Below are positions 37,001 to 45,382 of a stretch of DNA of 64,000 nucleotides, piece by piece. The position numbers and the translations under genes were made by a program. Below the pieces are notes generated by a model, which ran no database searches, was not told where the DNA came from, and worked only from the letters and a program-made list of their open reading frames with translations. Source of the DNA: CBDCGS01 sp965216915 (GTDB lineage Bacteria > Pseudomonadota > Alphaproteobacteria > UBA828); NCBI GenBank assembly GCA_965216915.1, contig CBDCGS010000010.1, positions 620,001 through 684,000 on the forward strand. The letters run 5' to 3'. Position 1 is the stretch's first letter; every line of letters starts with the position of its first letter.

Positions 37001-37846
37001 ATCGACATTCATGAATTCACATTGAGCTCGTTGTGTGATTCATGGATCTCCAGCTGATTCGCAGTTGGAGGGGTGTGATGGCGAAGCGGTACGAGTTGTC
37101 TGATGATCAGTGGCGCGCGATCGCGGATATGTTGCCCGGTAAAGCCGGTGATCCAGGTCGGACCGGCGACGACAACCGGCTCTTCGTGAACGGGGTCTTG
37201 TGGGTGCTTCGCTCTGGTGCCCACTGGCATGATCTTCCGCCGCGCTACGGCAAATGGAAGAGCGTGCACAAACGCTTCACGCGCTGGGCCAAGGCAGGGG
37301 TATGGGAGCGCGTGTTCGCCGCTCTGACGGCTGATCCGAACAATGACTCCCTGATGCTCGACAGTTCGCTCGTGCGCGCACACCAGCAGGCGGCGACCGG
37401 AAAAGGGGGGACCGGGATCAGGCTCTGGGGCGTTCGCGAGGCGGTCTGACCACCAAGATCCATCTCGCCGCCGACGCCCGGGGCCGGCCGCTTCGGGTGA
37501 TCCTCACGCCCGGCCAGGCCGGCGATGCGCCGCAGGCACCAGCCCTTCTAGACGGCTTTCGGCCAAGCCACGTCCTCGCAGACAAGGCCTACGACAGCAA
37601 CGCCATTCGCGACCTCATCGCGGCCGCCGGCGGCACGGCTGTTATCCCCTGCAATCCGACCCGAAAGCGACAGATCCCTTACGACTTCGAGATCTACAAG
37701 GCGCGCAACCGGATCGAGCGGTGCTTCAACAAGCTCAAGCACTTCCGCCGCATCGCCACACGCTACGACCGGCGAGCCATATACTTCCTGGCCTTCATCC
37801 ACATCGCATGCGCAATCCTATGGATGCGGTGAATGTCGATTCAGCC
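36995..37846 (+). mobile_element. IS5-family (IS427-like) insertion sequence
   Basis: The element is 852 bp with perfect 17-bp terminal inverted repeats (left arm 36995-37011 beginning GGCTGAATCG, right arm 37830-37846). It is flanked by TA on both sides (36993-36994 and 37847-37848). It carries one transposase in two frames. It abuts the IS630-family element at the right-hand TA. Confidence 0.92.
37078..37832 (+). CDS. IS5/IS427-type transposase, two frames joined by -1 frameshift
   Basis: OrfA (37078-37449) has the typical start KRYELSDDQWRAIADMLPG and the first catalytic Asp in LMLDSSLVRA. OrfB continues in the -1 frame with GGLTTKIHLAADARGRP, the second Asp in VLADKAYDS, and the Glu in RNRIERCFNKLKHFRR. 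The switch occurs at or near A4G6 (37401-37410), the kind of slippery run this IS group uses for programmed frameshifting. The DDE triad is complete, so it is probably active. Confidence 0.9.
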
Positions 37847-37848
37847 TA

Positions 37849-38898
37849 GAGCACGATTCAGTTTAGTTGAATCGTTTGTGGGGATTCCCAAGGGGCGAGA
37901 AAACTGATTCAAGATGCTGGCTGGAGAAGGAGGCCAGTATGGATGGCACGAGCCTATTCGGAGGATCTTCGTTCTCGTGTTGTTGCTCGGGTTGAGGCGG
38001 GTCAGCCTGTTCGGGAGGTTGCGTCTCACTTTGGTGTGAGCGTTTCGAGCGTTGTGAAGTGGTCGCAGCGCTACCGAGCGACGGGCAGCGTTGCTGCGAA
38101 GCCGATGGGCAGCCGGCTGCCGCGTTTGCTGCTTGGCGAGCGCGACTGGTTGCTAGACCGGCTCGCCGCCTCACCGGACATCACGCTGCGTGCGTTGGTC
38201 TCGGAACTGCAGGAGCGCGGGGTGCGGGCGAGCTATGGCTCGCTTTGGCGTTTGTTGAACGACGAGGGCATCAGCTTCAAAAAAAAGCCTGCACGCCAGC
38301 GAGCAGGACCGACCTGACGTGGTGCGCCGGCGGGCGCGCTGGAAGAAATATCAGGGCCGGCTCGATCCCACGCGCCTGGTCTTCATCGACGAGACCTGGG
38401 CCAAGACCAACATGACGCGCCTCTATGGCCGTTGCCGGAAGGGAGAGCGGCTCCTTGCCAGGGTGCCGCAGGGGCACTGGCGCACGTTGACCTTCCTGGC
38501 CGCGCTCCGTCACGACCGCATCGACGCGCCCTGTGTCTTCGACGGGCCGATCAACGGCCGAAGTTTCCTGGCCTATGTCGAACAGTTCCTGGTGCCGACG
38601 CTCCGTCCGGGCGATATCGTGATCATGGATAACCTGGGTTCGCACAAGGGGCGCCAGGTTCGCCGCGCGATCCGGGCCGCCGGCGCCAAGCTCTTGTTCC
38701 TGCCGCCCTACTCGCCCGACCTGAACCCCATCGAGCAGCTCTTCGCCAAGCTCAAATCTTTGCTACGCAAGGCCGAGGAACGCACCGTTCCCGCAACCTG
38801 GCAGCGCATCGGCAAATTGCTCGACAACGTCAGCCCTCAGGAATGCCAAAACTTCATCCGAAATGCCGGATACGCTTCAATCTAGATGGATCACGCTC
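37849..38898 (+). mobile_element. IS630-family insertion sequence
   Basis: The element is about 1050 bp, flanked by TA (37847-37848 and 38899-38900), the invariant IS630 target. The ends are imperfect inverted repeats beginning GAGC (GAGCACGATTCAG left; complement of the right end GAGCGTGATCCA). It contains a two-frame transposase. It lies directly next to the IS5-family element. Confidence 0.88.
37943..38885 (+). CDS. IS630-type transposase, two frames joined at an A8 run
   Basis: The first frame (37943-38317) encodes the helix-turn-helix half (RAYSEDLRSRVVARVEAGQP, HFGVSVSSVVKWSQRY). The second, whose own ATG would be 38319, continues the protein from about EQDRPDVVRRRARWKKYQGR and supplies the DDE residues in VFIDETWAKT, IVIMDNLGSHKG and PPYSPDLNPIEQLF. 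The frames meet at eight A residues (38279-38286). Joining them needs a +1 shift or loss of one A, as expected for transcriptional slippage. Confidence 0.9.
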
Positions 38899-38930
38899 TA
38901 GAAGCATAGCGAGAGTCCCTTCCGCTTCCT

Positions 38931-38962
38931 GGGAAGGGGAAGGGATTAGGGAAGGGGATGGG
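38931..38962 (+). other. G-quadruplex-type tract upstream of the ejection-type gene
   Basis: Six runs of three or four G (at 38931, 38936, 38942, 38949, 38954, 38960) are separated by 2-4 bases on the coding strand. This meets standard quadruplex criteria. It lies in the 170-base leader between the IS630 element and the 997-aa gene. Any structural or regulatory effect is inference. Confidence 0.5.
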
Positions 38963-39022
38963 CCGAGCGCGCAGCGCCGCCCTTTTGCCGCCCCGCCACC
39001 ACCCGTTCGAACCCGACCCACA

Positions 39023-39054
39023 CCCTCTCCGCCCGGCGGAGGGGGTTTTTGTTT
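39023..39054 (+). terminator. Intrinsic terminator abutting the ribosome site of the 997-aa gene
   Basis: A 9-bp stem (39023-39031 with 39037-39045, one G-T pair) with a 5-base loop is followed by TTTTTGTTTT. The Shine-Dalgarno sequence GAGGAGGG begins at 39055, and the start codon is at 39070. There is no room for a promoter between terminator and gene, so transcription of the gene must read through; the hairpin may act as an attenuator. Confidence 0.8.
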
Positions 39055-39069
39055 TGAGGAGGGCTGCCG

Positions 39070-42063
39070 ATGCCGCCATTCCCCGCGAGCTTCGAGTTGG
39101 GCCCGCCCCGTCCGCGCACCGGTGCGCCCGCATCCGCGCCCGCGTCTGCGCTCCCGGGGGCCGATGCCGACACCGACGATTTCGAGACCGCGGCGGTGGC
39201 GCTTGCGGAGGAGGGGGAGCGGGCGAGCGGCTTCGGGGCGACCATCGCGCGCGCCGAGCAAGCGGTCTCGCTCGCGACTGAGGCGGCCGCGGCCAATGCG
39301 CAGCTCACGGCGGAGGCCGCTGCGCTCGCCGCCGATGCGGCGCCGGAGACCGCGGACCGGCGCTTCCGGGGCGTCGTGCAGAGCCTCACCGCCGCGCCGC
39401 CCGCAGCGCAGCCCGCGGCCGATCCCGCCACCGAAAACGATGCGCCCGGCGGCCTCGACCCGACCCCGCCGCCCGCCGCGCGCGCCGCGACGCTCGGTGC
39501 GCTCGGCCTCGGCCATCTCACCGATGTGCGCCACAGCGCGCGCCGGGCCCGCGCGCGGCGCCTCGGCGATCAGGCGGGCCAGGCCCTCAACGATCTCGCC
39601 ACGGGCGCCGGCGCCAGCGCCAACCCCGCGACCCGGCGGAACCTCGAGCGGAGCGCGCGCGATCTGATCGCGGGCCTCGGCGCGAGCGGCGTGCTGGGGG
39701 CCGAGGAGGCCGCCGCGCTCGAGACGCGCGTCCGCGAGAGCGTGACGCGCACCGCGGCGCGCCGCCAGGTGCAACGCGACCCGGCCGGCATGGCGGGCGT
39801 GCTCGAGACCGCGGTGCTCGATCTGCCGGCGGACGAGAAGGCCGCGCTGCAGGCCGAGCTCGCGCCCCGCCAGGCCGCGGCCCGGCGGGAGCGTGTGCGC
39901 GCCGAGCACGCCGCCACCGCAGGCGCCGCGCGCGCGCTCGATCAAGAGCGCAGCGCCGCCACCACCGACCTGCTCACCCGCTTCGCCTCGGGCGCGCTCA
40001 GCCACACCGACCTCGCGGACGCCCGCCTCGCGCGCAACGCGCCGCCCGCCGCGACCGCCCGCGCCTTCGAGGCCGCGCTCGCCCGTCCCGCACCGGGTGA
40101 GGGCGACACGGCCGAGGACGACACGGTCGACGACCCCGCGGCGGTGCATGCGATCACGGCGGGCCTCACCGCGGGCCACGACCAGAGCCATGCCATCATC
40201 GCGGGCCTCGGTGCGGGCAACGTGACGCCGGCGACGGCGCAGCGCCTGATGGCACGCAATGCCGCGCGCGCCACCCCGGCGGCGAGCACGCCCCGCGCCG
40301 CCGCCCACGCCGGCCTCCGCGCGCGCATCGCCGCATCGGCATCGCGCAGCCTGGGCCGGCCCGGCGGCACCACCCTCGGCGTCCTCGAGCACCGCTTGCT
40401 CGCAGCGCAGGCCGCCCTCGACGCCGCCCTCGACGCCGGCACCCCAATACACGAGGCCATCGCCAGCGTCGCTGGCGCCCACACAATCCGCCCAGACCCC
40501 GCCGCGCTGCCGCGGCCCAGGTTCGTGCGCACGGCGGTCGCCGACGGCCCGCTCGACCCGGCGGCTCTGAGGCAAGCACGCCTTAGCGCCACCCAGGCGT
40601 TCGCCGCCGGCCACATCACACCCGCCGCCTGGCGCGAAGAGCTCGCGCGCGTGCGGGCGCACGAAGGCGCCGCCGCGGAGGCCGCCGACGGTCCCGTCGA
40701 GAGACCCAGTGGTGAGGCCGGGACAGGTGCACCCAAGGCGCCCGACAAACCGGCCGACGCCACACCGCGCGCAGGCGCGACGACCGCCACCGATCCCAAC
40801 CTTGCGATCGCCGTTGCTTCGCTCGCGCAGCGCACGCGGCCGACAGCACCGCCCGCCGACGGCGACGATATCGCCGCTGTCTACGCCGCCGCGGAGCAGG
40901 CCCGCGTGGTGCAGACGGACACCGTGGAGGCCGTCGGGACCGTCATCGACGCGCTGCCTGAGGAGGCCCGCGACGCCCTCGCGGTGAGCGTCGACGAAAC
41001 GCGCGAAACCCCAGAGGGACCTCTCTCTCCGGCCGACACGAGCGAGACCGAGCTCGCTCAGCTTGTTGTGCCTGTCCCGCCGCCGCCGCTCCCCGGCGCC
41101 GCGCCGCTCCCTCTGCCGTCGGTCAAAATACCCACCTGGGAGGAGCTGCGGGAGCGCGCGCTGCCACTCGCAGGCCGACATGTCATCGCCGACGCCATCC
41201 TGGCCCTCGACGCCTTGAGTGCCATGATCAACCAAAACGACGACGACGAGGAGGAGGAGGACGAAACCCAAGAGACCCAAGGCGGTCCTGTCATTTCCAG
41301 AGAATCCGCGCAGCAAGATGCGCCACCGCCGCGCCCCAATCCACCCTTGGACCCGCCCCTACGAACTGAAAACGATAAGACTGAAGGCAGTGAAGATCCG
41401 ACCGTCGCTTTTACAGACGAAATGATCAACAATCTCGTTACCCGCGCTCTAGAGGAGGACGATCAAATTCTGGGGCGACTGGCAATCCAAAATCGAGATG
41501 AGCTTCGGGAAATCATAGAAACCACGATCAAAAATCCGGATGAAGTTCGGTTTTTACCGGATTGGCGCACAATTTTTATCAAATTTCATAATGAGAACGA
41601 GGCAATAGTGGTACATACCGATCCTTCCGACGATTTCTCCGGAGGAATTGTATTTTTAAGTGAAAAAACATCTTCCGACGAAGAACCGAAACCGGCGCGA
41701 GAGATGAAGTTTAGCGAAATAGATTTATTACTGGAGGACCCGGATTTGTTTCCTGAGCAACAGGAAATTTTACAGGCCGAGCACGCATTTGATGAGCATG
41801 GCTCCGAATTAAGCCAACATCTAGGACTCAAAACGCCCGAAGAGATCCGTGAGTTTATCCGATTTGTTCGGAAAGAGGCCCACATGAGTTGGGATCTTGA
41901 CAGGGGCCGTACGGTCTATGTGATATTTTATAATCGCCATGGGCAGATAGATACATCTGGTAGCGAGGGTGTCGTTGTTATCGACGACTTTCGAACCGTC
42001 GACTACGGCGGCACCGCGCTATACACCAAAAACGTGATGCGCTACCTGGGGACATTGGAATGA
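39070..42063 (+). CDS. Unit A: full-length virion-type protein with C-terminal toxin-like domains
   Basis: This 997-aa protein occupies the place of podoviral internal virion/ejection proteins, and is the only array copy with a complete N-terminus and a good ribosome site. Residues 1-690 are Ala-rich helices. An acidic linker is near 720-770. Two related compact domains follow: about 795-870 (ILGRLAIQNRDELREI...NEAIVVHTD) and about 903-997 (HAFDEHGSELSQHLGLKTPEE, DRGRTVYVIFYNRHG, EGVVVIDDF). The second fits the style of BECR-fold RNase toxins such as CDI C-termini. The C-terminal fifth is AT-rich. The immunity-like gene overlaps its stop. Toxic activity and virion location are inferred. Confidence 0.82.
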   Translation: MPPFPASFELGPPRPRTGAPASAPASALPGADADTDDFETAAVALAEEGERASGFGATIARAEQAVSLATEAAAANAQLTAEAAALAADAAPETADRRFRGVVQSLTAAPPAAQPAADPATENDAPGGLDPTPPPAARAATLGALGLGHLTDVRHSARRARARRLGDQAGQALNDLATGAGASANPATRRNLERSARDLIAGLGASGVLGAEEAAALETRVRESVTRTAARRQVQRDPAGMAGVLETAVLDLPADEKAALQAELAPRQAAARRERVRAEHAATAGAARALDQERSAATTDLLTRFASGALSHTDLADARLARNAPPAATARAFEAALARPAPGEGDTAEDDTVDDPAAVHAITAGLTAGHDQSHAIIAGLGAGNVTPATAQRLMARNAARATPAASTPRAAAHAGLRARIAASASRSLGRPGGTTLGVLEHRLLAAQAALDAALDAGTPIHEAIASVAGAHTIRPDPAALPRPRFVRTAVADGPLDPAALRQARLSATQAFAAGHITPAAWREELARVRAHEGAAAEAADGPVERPSGEAGTGAPKAPDKPADATPRAGATTATDPNLAIAVASLAQRTRPTAPPADGDDIAAVYAAAEQARVVQTDTVEAVGTVIDALPEEARDALAVSVDETRETPEGPLSPADTSETELAQLVVPVPPPPLPGAAPLPLPSVKIPTWEELRERALPLAGRHVIADAILALDALSAMINQNDDDEEEEDETQETQGGPVISRESAQQDAPPPRPNPPLDPPLRTENDKTEGSEDPTVAFTDEMINNLVTRALEEDDQILGRLAIQNRDELREIIETTIKNPDEVRFLPDWRTIFIKFHNENEAIVVHTDPSDDFSGGIVFLSEKTSSDEEPKPAREMKFSEIDLLLEDPDLFPEQQEILQAEHAFDEHGSELSQHLGLKTPEEIREFIRFVRKEAHMSWDLDRGRTVYVIFYNRHGQIDTSGSEGVVVIDDFRTVDYGGTALYTKNVMRYLGTLE
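39406..40511 (+). repeat. 1,106-bp direct repeat, copy 1 (inside unit A)
   Basis: This block is near-identical, with no gaps, to 44277-45382 (constant offset 4,871). It encodes the Ala-rich helical core of unit A. Only scattered substitutions were seen by eye. Shorter relatives occur in units D-F, H and K. Confidence 0.9.
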
Positions 42064-42473
42064 ATCGAAGAGGTGAAGGCGAGAAATCGAGGGAAGAGCG
42101 TTACGACCTCGTCGTACCCGAAAAATATGCTCTTGGACTGAAACGTTGCCTCGGAGAGGTCATTTATGTTCTTAGAGCGCCGGAAAACGGATATTTGGAA
42201 AAAATTGGATTCACGGAACATGAACTTGAGGAGATCTTGCAGGAATTAGTGCGCGCATCAAAAGGGAAGCCGAGTAAAAGAATAAAAAAAACGGAAAACG
42301 AAGCCCTAGAATTTTCTTTAACTCGTGATGAATGGAGTGCGTTACTCCTGAGTATTGATGAATTATTGTCATCAAATAGATATTCTGATCAAGATTATAA
42401 ATATTTAATAAACATGTCAAAAAGGGGATTTAAATATTTACAATATAAAATAAATAATGCTTTTTCGATATAA
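42060..42473 (+). CDS. Candidate immunity protein A
   Basis: This 137-aa protein starts at ATGA overlapping the unit A stop. It is strongly AT-rich, unlike its surroundings. It contains two related helical halves: YALGLKRCLGEVIYVLRAPE with GYLEKIGF, and LTRDEWSALLLSIDELLSSN with YSDQDYKYL. The same two-repeat plan occurs in the protein at 54267, which follows a toxin fragment of the same type. That pairing supports an immunity role. There is no enzymatic motif or signal peptide; it is probably cytoplasmic. Confidence 0.75.
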   Translation: MNRRGEGEKSREERYDLVVPEKYALGLKRCLGEVIYVLRAPENGYLEKIGFTEHELEEILQELVRASKGKPSKRIKKTENEALEFSLTRDEWSALLLSIDELLSSNRYSDQDYKYLINMSKRGFKYLQYKINNAFSI

Positions 42474-42691
42474 ATATCGTACAAATTATTTTTATTAAAA
42501 ATAGTCTAATTTCCTCAATGGTATCTTGGATTCGGCTATCGCGCTGAGAACAATTCGAGAACCTTTTGCAGGCCCGAAAAATCTTGCGATCACTCAGGTG
42601 GCCCAGCAGGGCTAAGGGAGAAGCCGTCCGTCAGGATCGAGCCGCTTTCACCAAGAGTGGTCGGGTGCGTCAGGTCATTAAAGGCGTGTAG
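42474..42691. other. Degenerate spacer before unit B
   Basis: The first 60 bases are AT-rich trailer of immunity gene A. From about 42590 the DNA resembles, in decayed form, the middle of unit C (CAGGTGGCCCAGCAG against CAGGTCGCCCAGCAC). It has stop codons in the homologous frame, including TAG at 42689. No promoter or intact gene is visible. Confidence 0.5.
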
Positions 42692-44064
42692 CTCAGCGCG
42701 GCGCTCGGCATCGATTTGTTCGTCGACGGCATGAACGCGGGGCTGTCCGCGCTCGGTCTTCGAGCCGGCGATATGTCGGCCGGTGGCAGGCGCACCATCG
42801 AGCGGGCCATGACATCCGCCGGCATGATCGGCCCGGAGCCGACCGACGAGCTTGGCCGTTTGCTCGAAACCGGCGGTGGCGTGCTCACATTCGCAACGCC
42901 CTTGATAGGCGCACGCCTGATCGGCCTGATCCGCGCCCGCAACGCGGCCTGCAACACCGCGGGAACTGGGAACGCCGGCAACCCCGCGCCACGCCCACCT
43001 ACCATACCGGACGAAAGGCCCGCCGTGTCGGTCGAGGACACGACCGCCGTTGGCTCCGCCGATCTACTTAATCAAGCTGATCCCAACCCGGTTGCTCCGA
43101 CGACTGCCTCTGGCGGATCGCCACAGAATATCCCAAACAACCTACAGTCAAAAGCTCCCACAAATGCGGATATGTGCTTGCGCGGTTCGGCATCGAAAAC
43201 GAGGCCGACCTCAGCGTCGCCATCGCGGACGTGGAAAAGACCCCGCATGTCATGCGGGGGCTCCCGGATGGGCGCATCGTCTCCGGCCAGTTCCTCGACG
43301 GACGCAAGGGCATCGTCGTCATCAAAGACGAGCAGGCGAGCATCCGTGCGTTCTATAGCGAAGACATCACCGACGAGGAGCCCAAGCCCGCGCCTGTCCC
43401 AGAGCCGCCGCGGGATGGTGCCTCGGCAGACGAGGTTCGCCACAAGGTCAACGCGTCAAGCGCCGCCGCAAATCAGCCGCTCAAACTCGACGACCGCTCT
43501 CTCATTGATCGTACAGCGAGGGAGTTCGACGCTGAGTTTAGACAATTCTCAGGAGCGTTTAGGGCTCGTCTCGATTATCGTCGAATTGCGCCGACGAAGG
43601 AGCACGCCATTCGCGGTTTCGTGGGTGCGGCCCTTTCCGGTCGGCTCACACCGGGCGACGACTATCGAGCGGAGCTCGTGCTCGGAGCCGTTAGGAGTGC
43701 AACAGCCAACAAGCTTGGGAACGTGGTTAGTGAAAACTTTCATAACTTCGTCCATACGGTTTCATCTGACGCTCTGGCGCACATAATAAAACGACATTTT
43801 GGCGCCAATGAAAACGATCCCAGAAACATTCCACTGACAATAGATATTTTGTCACAATACATAAACATTATAAATAATCCAAATACTACAATAACCTCCG
43901 AAATTCGAAAAAACAAGCTTCATCTATTCTATAAACTCGATCAGGGCGATAAGATATTCATCGTTGAGACTATCGGTGGAGCAAAGGCGGGGCGCGGTAT
44001 CGTATTTGATGGCTCAGAGCGTCGCGTTCTTAGGCTTAAGACAATGTACGCCAACAAAAAATAG
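42692..44064 (+). pseudogene. Unit B: truncated, frame-broken cassette with PBECR-like toxin
   Basis: It lacks the helical N-terminal half. The first part (SAGMIGPEPTDELGRLLETG, as in unit C) is in one frame. At about 43170 the reading must change frame to continue with RFGIENEADLSVAIADVEKT (adaptor) and then a C-terminal domain to 44064. That domain has AEFDAEFRQ-type lead-in, ALAHIIKRHFG, a DIL..YINIINNP segment and LRLKTMY, the layout of the PBECR (phage barnase/EndoU/colicin/RelE-like) nuclease domain of polyvalent phage proteins. The downstream part (GTG 43174 to stop) is open. No immunity-like gene follows. Confidence 0.7.
43174..43400 (+). repeat. 227-bp adaptor block, copy 1 (unit B)
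   Basis: Near-identical and gapless to 52088-52314 (unit F) and 57184-57410 (unit I). It encodes the segment from VLARFGIENEAD to DEEPKPAPV. Each copy is followed by a different toxin module, so the block marks the exchange boundary. Confidence 0.9.
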
Positions 44065-44276
44065 CAGAGAAAAAGCCCTGCTCCGCCGCAATCTCGAATC
44101 CCCCCGATCCAACGCCCGAAACGTTTCGGGTATGGTACCCGATGACCGATGCCGCATCGATGATCTTGCCAGAGCAGGACCAATGTCGACACTAATACCA
44201 TAGTATTTTCGCCACAAGTGCGTATTCTCAACCCACGGCTTGACTTAACGCCGCGATTGTTCGGACGGAAGCCAAC
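44065..44276. other. Non-coding trailer of unit B
   Basis: No intact gene is seen. It resembles the sequence at 53612-53740 (shared AATCTC...CCCCGA, GATGGTAC/TATGGTACCCGATG and CAGGACCA), which follows a fossil PBECR tip. It is probably the ancestral 3' flank of this cassette type. Homology to unit A resumes at 44277. Confidence 0.5.
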
Positions 44277-45382
44277 GCGCAGCCCGCGGCCGATCCCGCC
44301 ACCGAAAACGATGCGCCCGGCGGCCTCGACCCGACCCCGCCGCCCGCCGCGCGCGCCGCGACGCTCGGTGCGCTCGGCCTCGGCCATCTCACCGATGTGC
44401 GCCACAGCGCGCGCCGGGCCCGCGCGCGGCGCCTCGGCGATCAGGCGGGCCAGGCCCTCAACGATCTCGCCACGGGCGCCGGCGCCAGCGCCAACCCCGC
44501 GACCCGGCGGAACCTCGAGCGGAGCGCGCGCGATCTGATCGCGGGCCTCGGCGCGAGCGGCGTGCTGGGGGCCGAGGAGGCGGCGGCGCTCGAGACGCGC
44601 GTCCGCGAGAGCGTGACGCGCACCGCGGCGCGCCGCCAGGTGCAACGCGACCCGGCCGGCATGGCGGGCGTGCTCGAGACCGCGGTGCTCGATCTGCCGG
44701 CGGACGAGAAGGCCGCGCTGCAGGCCGAGCTCGCGCCCCGCCAGGCCGCGGCCCGGCGGGAGCGTGTGCGCGCCGAGCACGCCGCCACCAAGGGCGCCGC
44801 GCGCGCGCTCGATCAGGAGCGCAGCGCCGCCACCACCGGTCTGCTCACCCGCTTCGCATCGGGCGCGCTCAGCCACACCGACCTCGCGGACGCCCGCCTC
44901 GCGCGCAACGCGCCGCCCGCCGCGACCGCCCGCGCCTTCGAGGCCGCGCTCGCCCGTCCCGCACCGGGTGAGGGCGGCACGGCCGAGGACGACACGGTCG
45001 ACGACCCCGCGGCGGTGCATGCGATCACGGCGGGCCTCACCGCGGGCCACGACCAGAGCCATGCCATCATCGCGGGCCTCGGCGCGGGCAACGTGACGCT
45101 GGCGACGGCGCAGCGCCTGCTGGCGCGCAACGCCGCGCGCGCCACCCCGGCTGCGAGCACGCCGCGCGCCGCCGCCCACGCCGGCCTCCGTGCGCGCATC
45201 ACCGCATCGGTATCGCGCAGCCTGGGCCGGCCCGGCGGCACCACCCTCGGCGTCCTCGAGCACCGCTTGCTCGCGGCGCAGGCCGCCCTCGATGCCGCCC
45301 TCGACGCCGGCACCCCAATACACGAGGCCATCGCCAGCGTCGCTGACGCACACACAATTCGCCCAGACCCCGCCGCGCTGCC
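44277..45382 (+). repeat. 1,106-bp direct repeat, copy 2 (inside unit C)
   Basis: Gapless match to 39406-40511 of unit A. Homology begins abruptly at GCGCAGCCC, without the first 112 codons of unit A, and ends where the two proteins diverge after the ALP motif. Confidence 0.9.

Noticed and set aside
38854..41316. 820-aa minus-strand open frame, and similar ones at 43941-45575 and 47011-48120
   Set aside because: They exist because the Ala-rich helical core is GC3-biased; they repeat wherever the core is repeated and also run through the IS end.
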